From a virus, in IMG/VR virus record IMGVR_UViG_3300034196_000113, positions 1-59,045 of that record: a stretch of 59,045 bases of DNA. One strand, given 5' to 3'. The notes beneath the pieces were generated by a model. It did no database searches, was not told the DNA's origin, and worked only from the letters and a program-made list of their open reading frames with translations. How positions within the stretch are numbered: the stretch's first letter is position 1; each line of letters opens with the position of its first letter. Below, one piece after another: positions 58,933-59,045 of this stretch. The translations under genes and the position numbers were made by a program.

Positions 58933-59045
58933 CATTGCCTATCCATTGCCTATCCATTGCCCCGTCATTGCCCCGTCATTGCCCCATGCTATTCAATAGA
59001 ACGCGCGGTTTGTATTCTATTCCCTGCCCCCTGCCCCCTGCCCCC
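58933..59045. repeat. Right-end tandem repeats and inverted repeat
   Basis: Five 11-bp units starting CATTGCC at 58933, 58944, 58955, 58966 and 58977 (two variants, ending TATC or CCGT). Then AATAGAA (58995-59001) and its inverse TTCTATT (59015-59021), then CTGCCCC repeated to the window end. As at the left end, the window stops within a repeat. Confidence 0.85.

Overview
The window looks like most or all of a temperate siphovirus genome that also carries a plasmid replicon, that is, a phage-plasmid. The sequence is GC-rich, with typical Gram-negative translation signals. The packaging, head and tail genes are lambda-like: Nu1/GpA terminase, gpW, gpB portal, S49 protease, gpD, gpE and a tape measure. 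A Rep_3 initiator with iterons and DnaA boxes adds the plasmid side. I see no integrase, tRNA or rRNA. The host is probably a proteobacterium, but the sequence does not fix it further.

Layout. Positions 1-500 are repeat-rich and non-coding. Positions 510-5350 (minus strand) hold replication and nucleotide genes: O-like and P-like replication proteins with lambda-ori-like iterons inside the O-like gene, a PD-(D/E)XK nuclease, a GapR-like protein, a dUTPase-like protein and a displaced gpZ-like tail gene. Positions 5351-7224 hold a GC-rich gap, 22-bp iterons, DnaA boxes and rep. Positions 7214-8057 (minus) hold three small genes, ending in a putative HTH regulator with a palindromic operator. 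Positions 8144-15543 (plus) are the most unusual part. They hold about 85 tandem 38-39-bp units of two alternating short motifs separated by variable segments of fixed length (10 and about 8 nt). The units are split into four co-oriented segments around a gene for an IS110-C-terminal/Nop-like protein, small genes, a RecE-like exonuclease and a RecT-like annealing protein. The array plus this protein match TIGR-Tas, the RNA-guided system reported in 2025, in a form without a nuclease domain.

Positions 15573-45306 (minus) are the virion operon, read from terminase (right) to tail tip (left). A lysis cassette sits unusually between the tail tube and tape measure genes, and there is an AT-rich receptor-binding patch. 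Positions 45431-47723 (plus) hold small accessory genes. Positions 47693-49040 (minus) hold a ParB-like protein and a Trm1-like methyltransferase. Positions 49165-49735 have no gene but many strong nested hairpins behind a good promoter, and are a candidate large structured RNA. Positions 49762-57953 (plus) are an early or accessory operon: a MoxR ATPase, a HExxH/VWA protein, zinc-ribbon proteins, a clamp-like protein and a DUF1874-like protein. Its genes are separated by recurring double hairpins. A minus-strand HNH endonuclease and terminal repeats close the window.

Reading as a whole (inference): Rep and its iterons maintain the element as a plasmid, O/P with the in-gene iterons drive lytic replication, the RecE/RecT-like pair handles recombination, and the TIGR-like array with its Tas-like protein is a guide-RNA system carried by the element.
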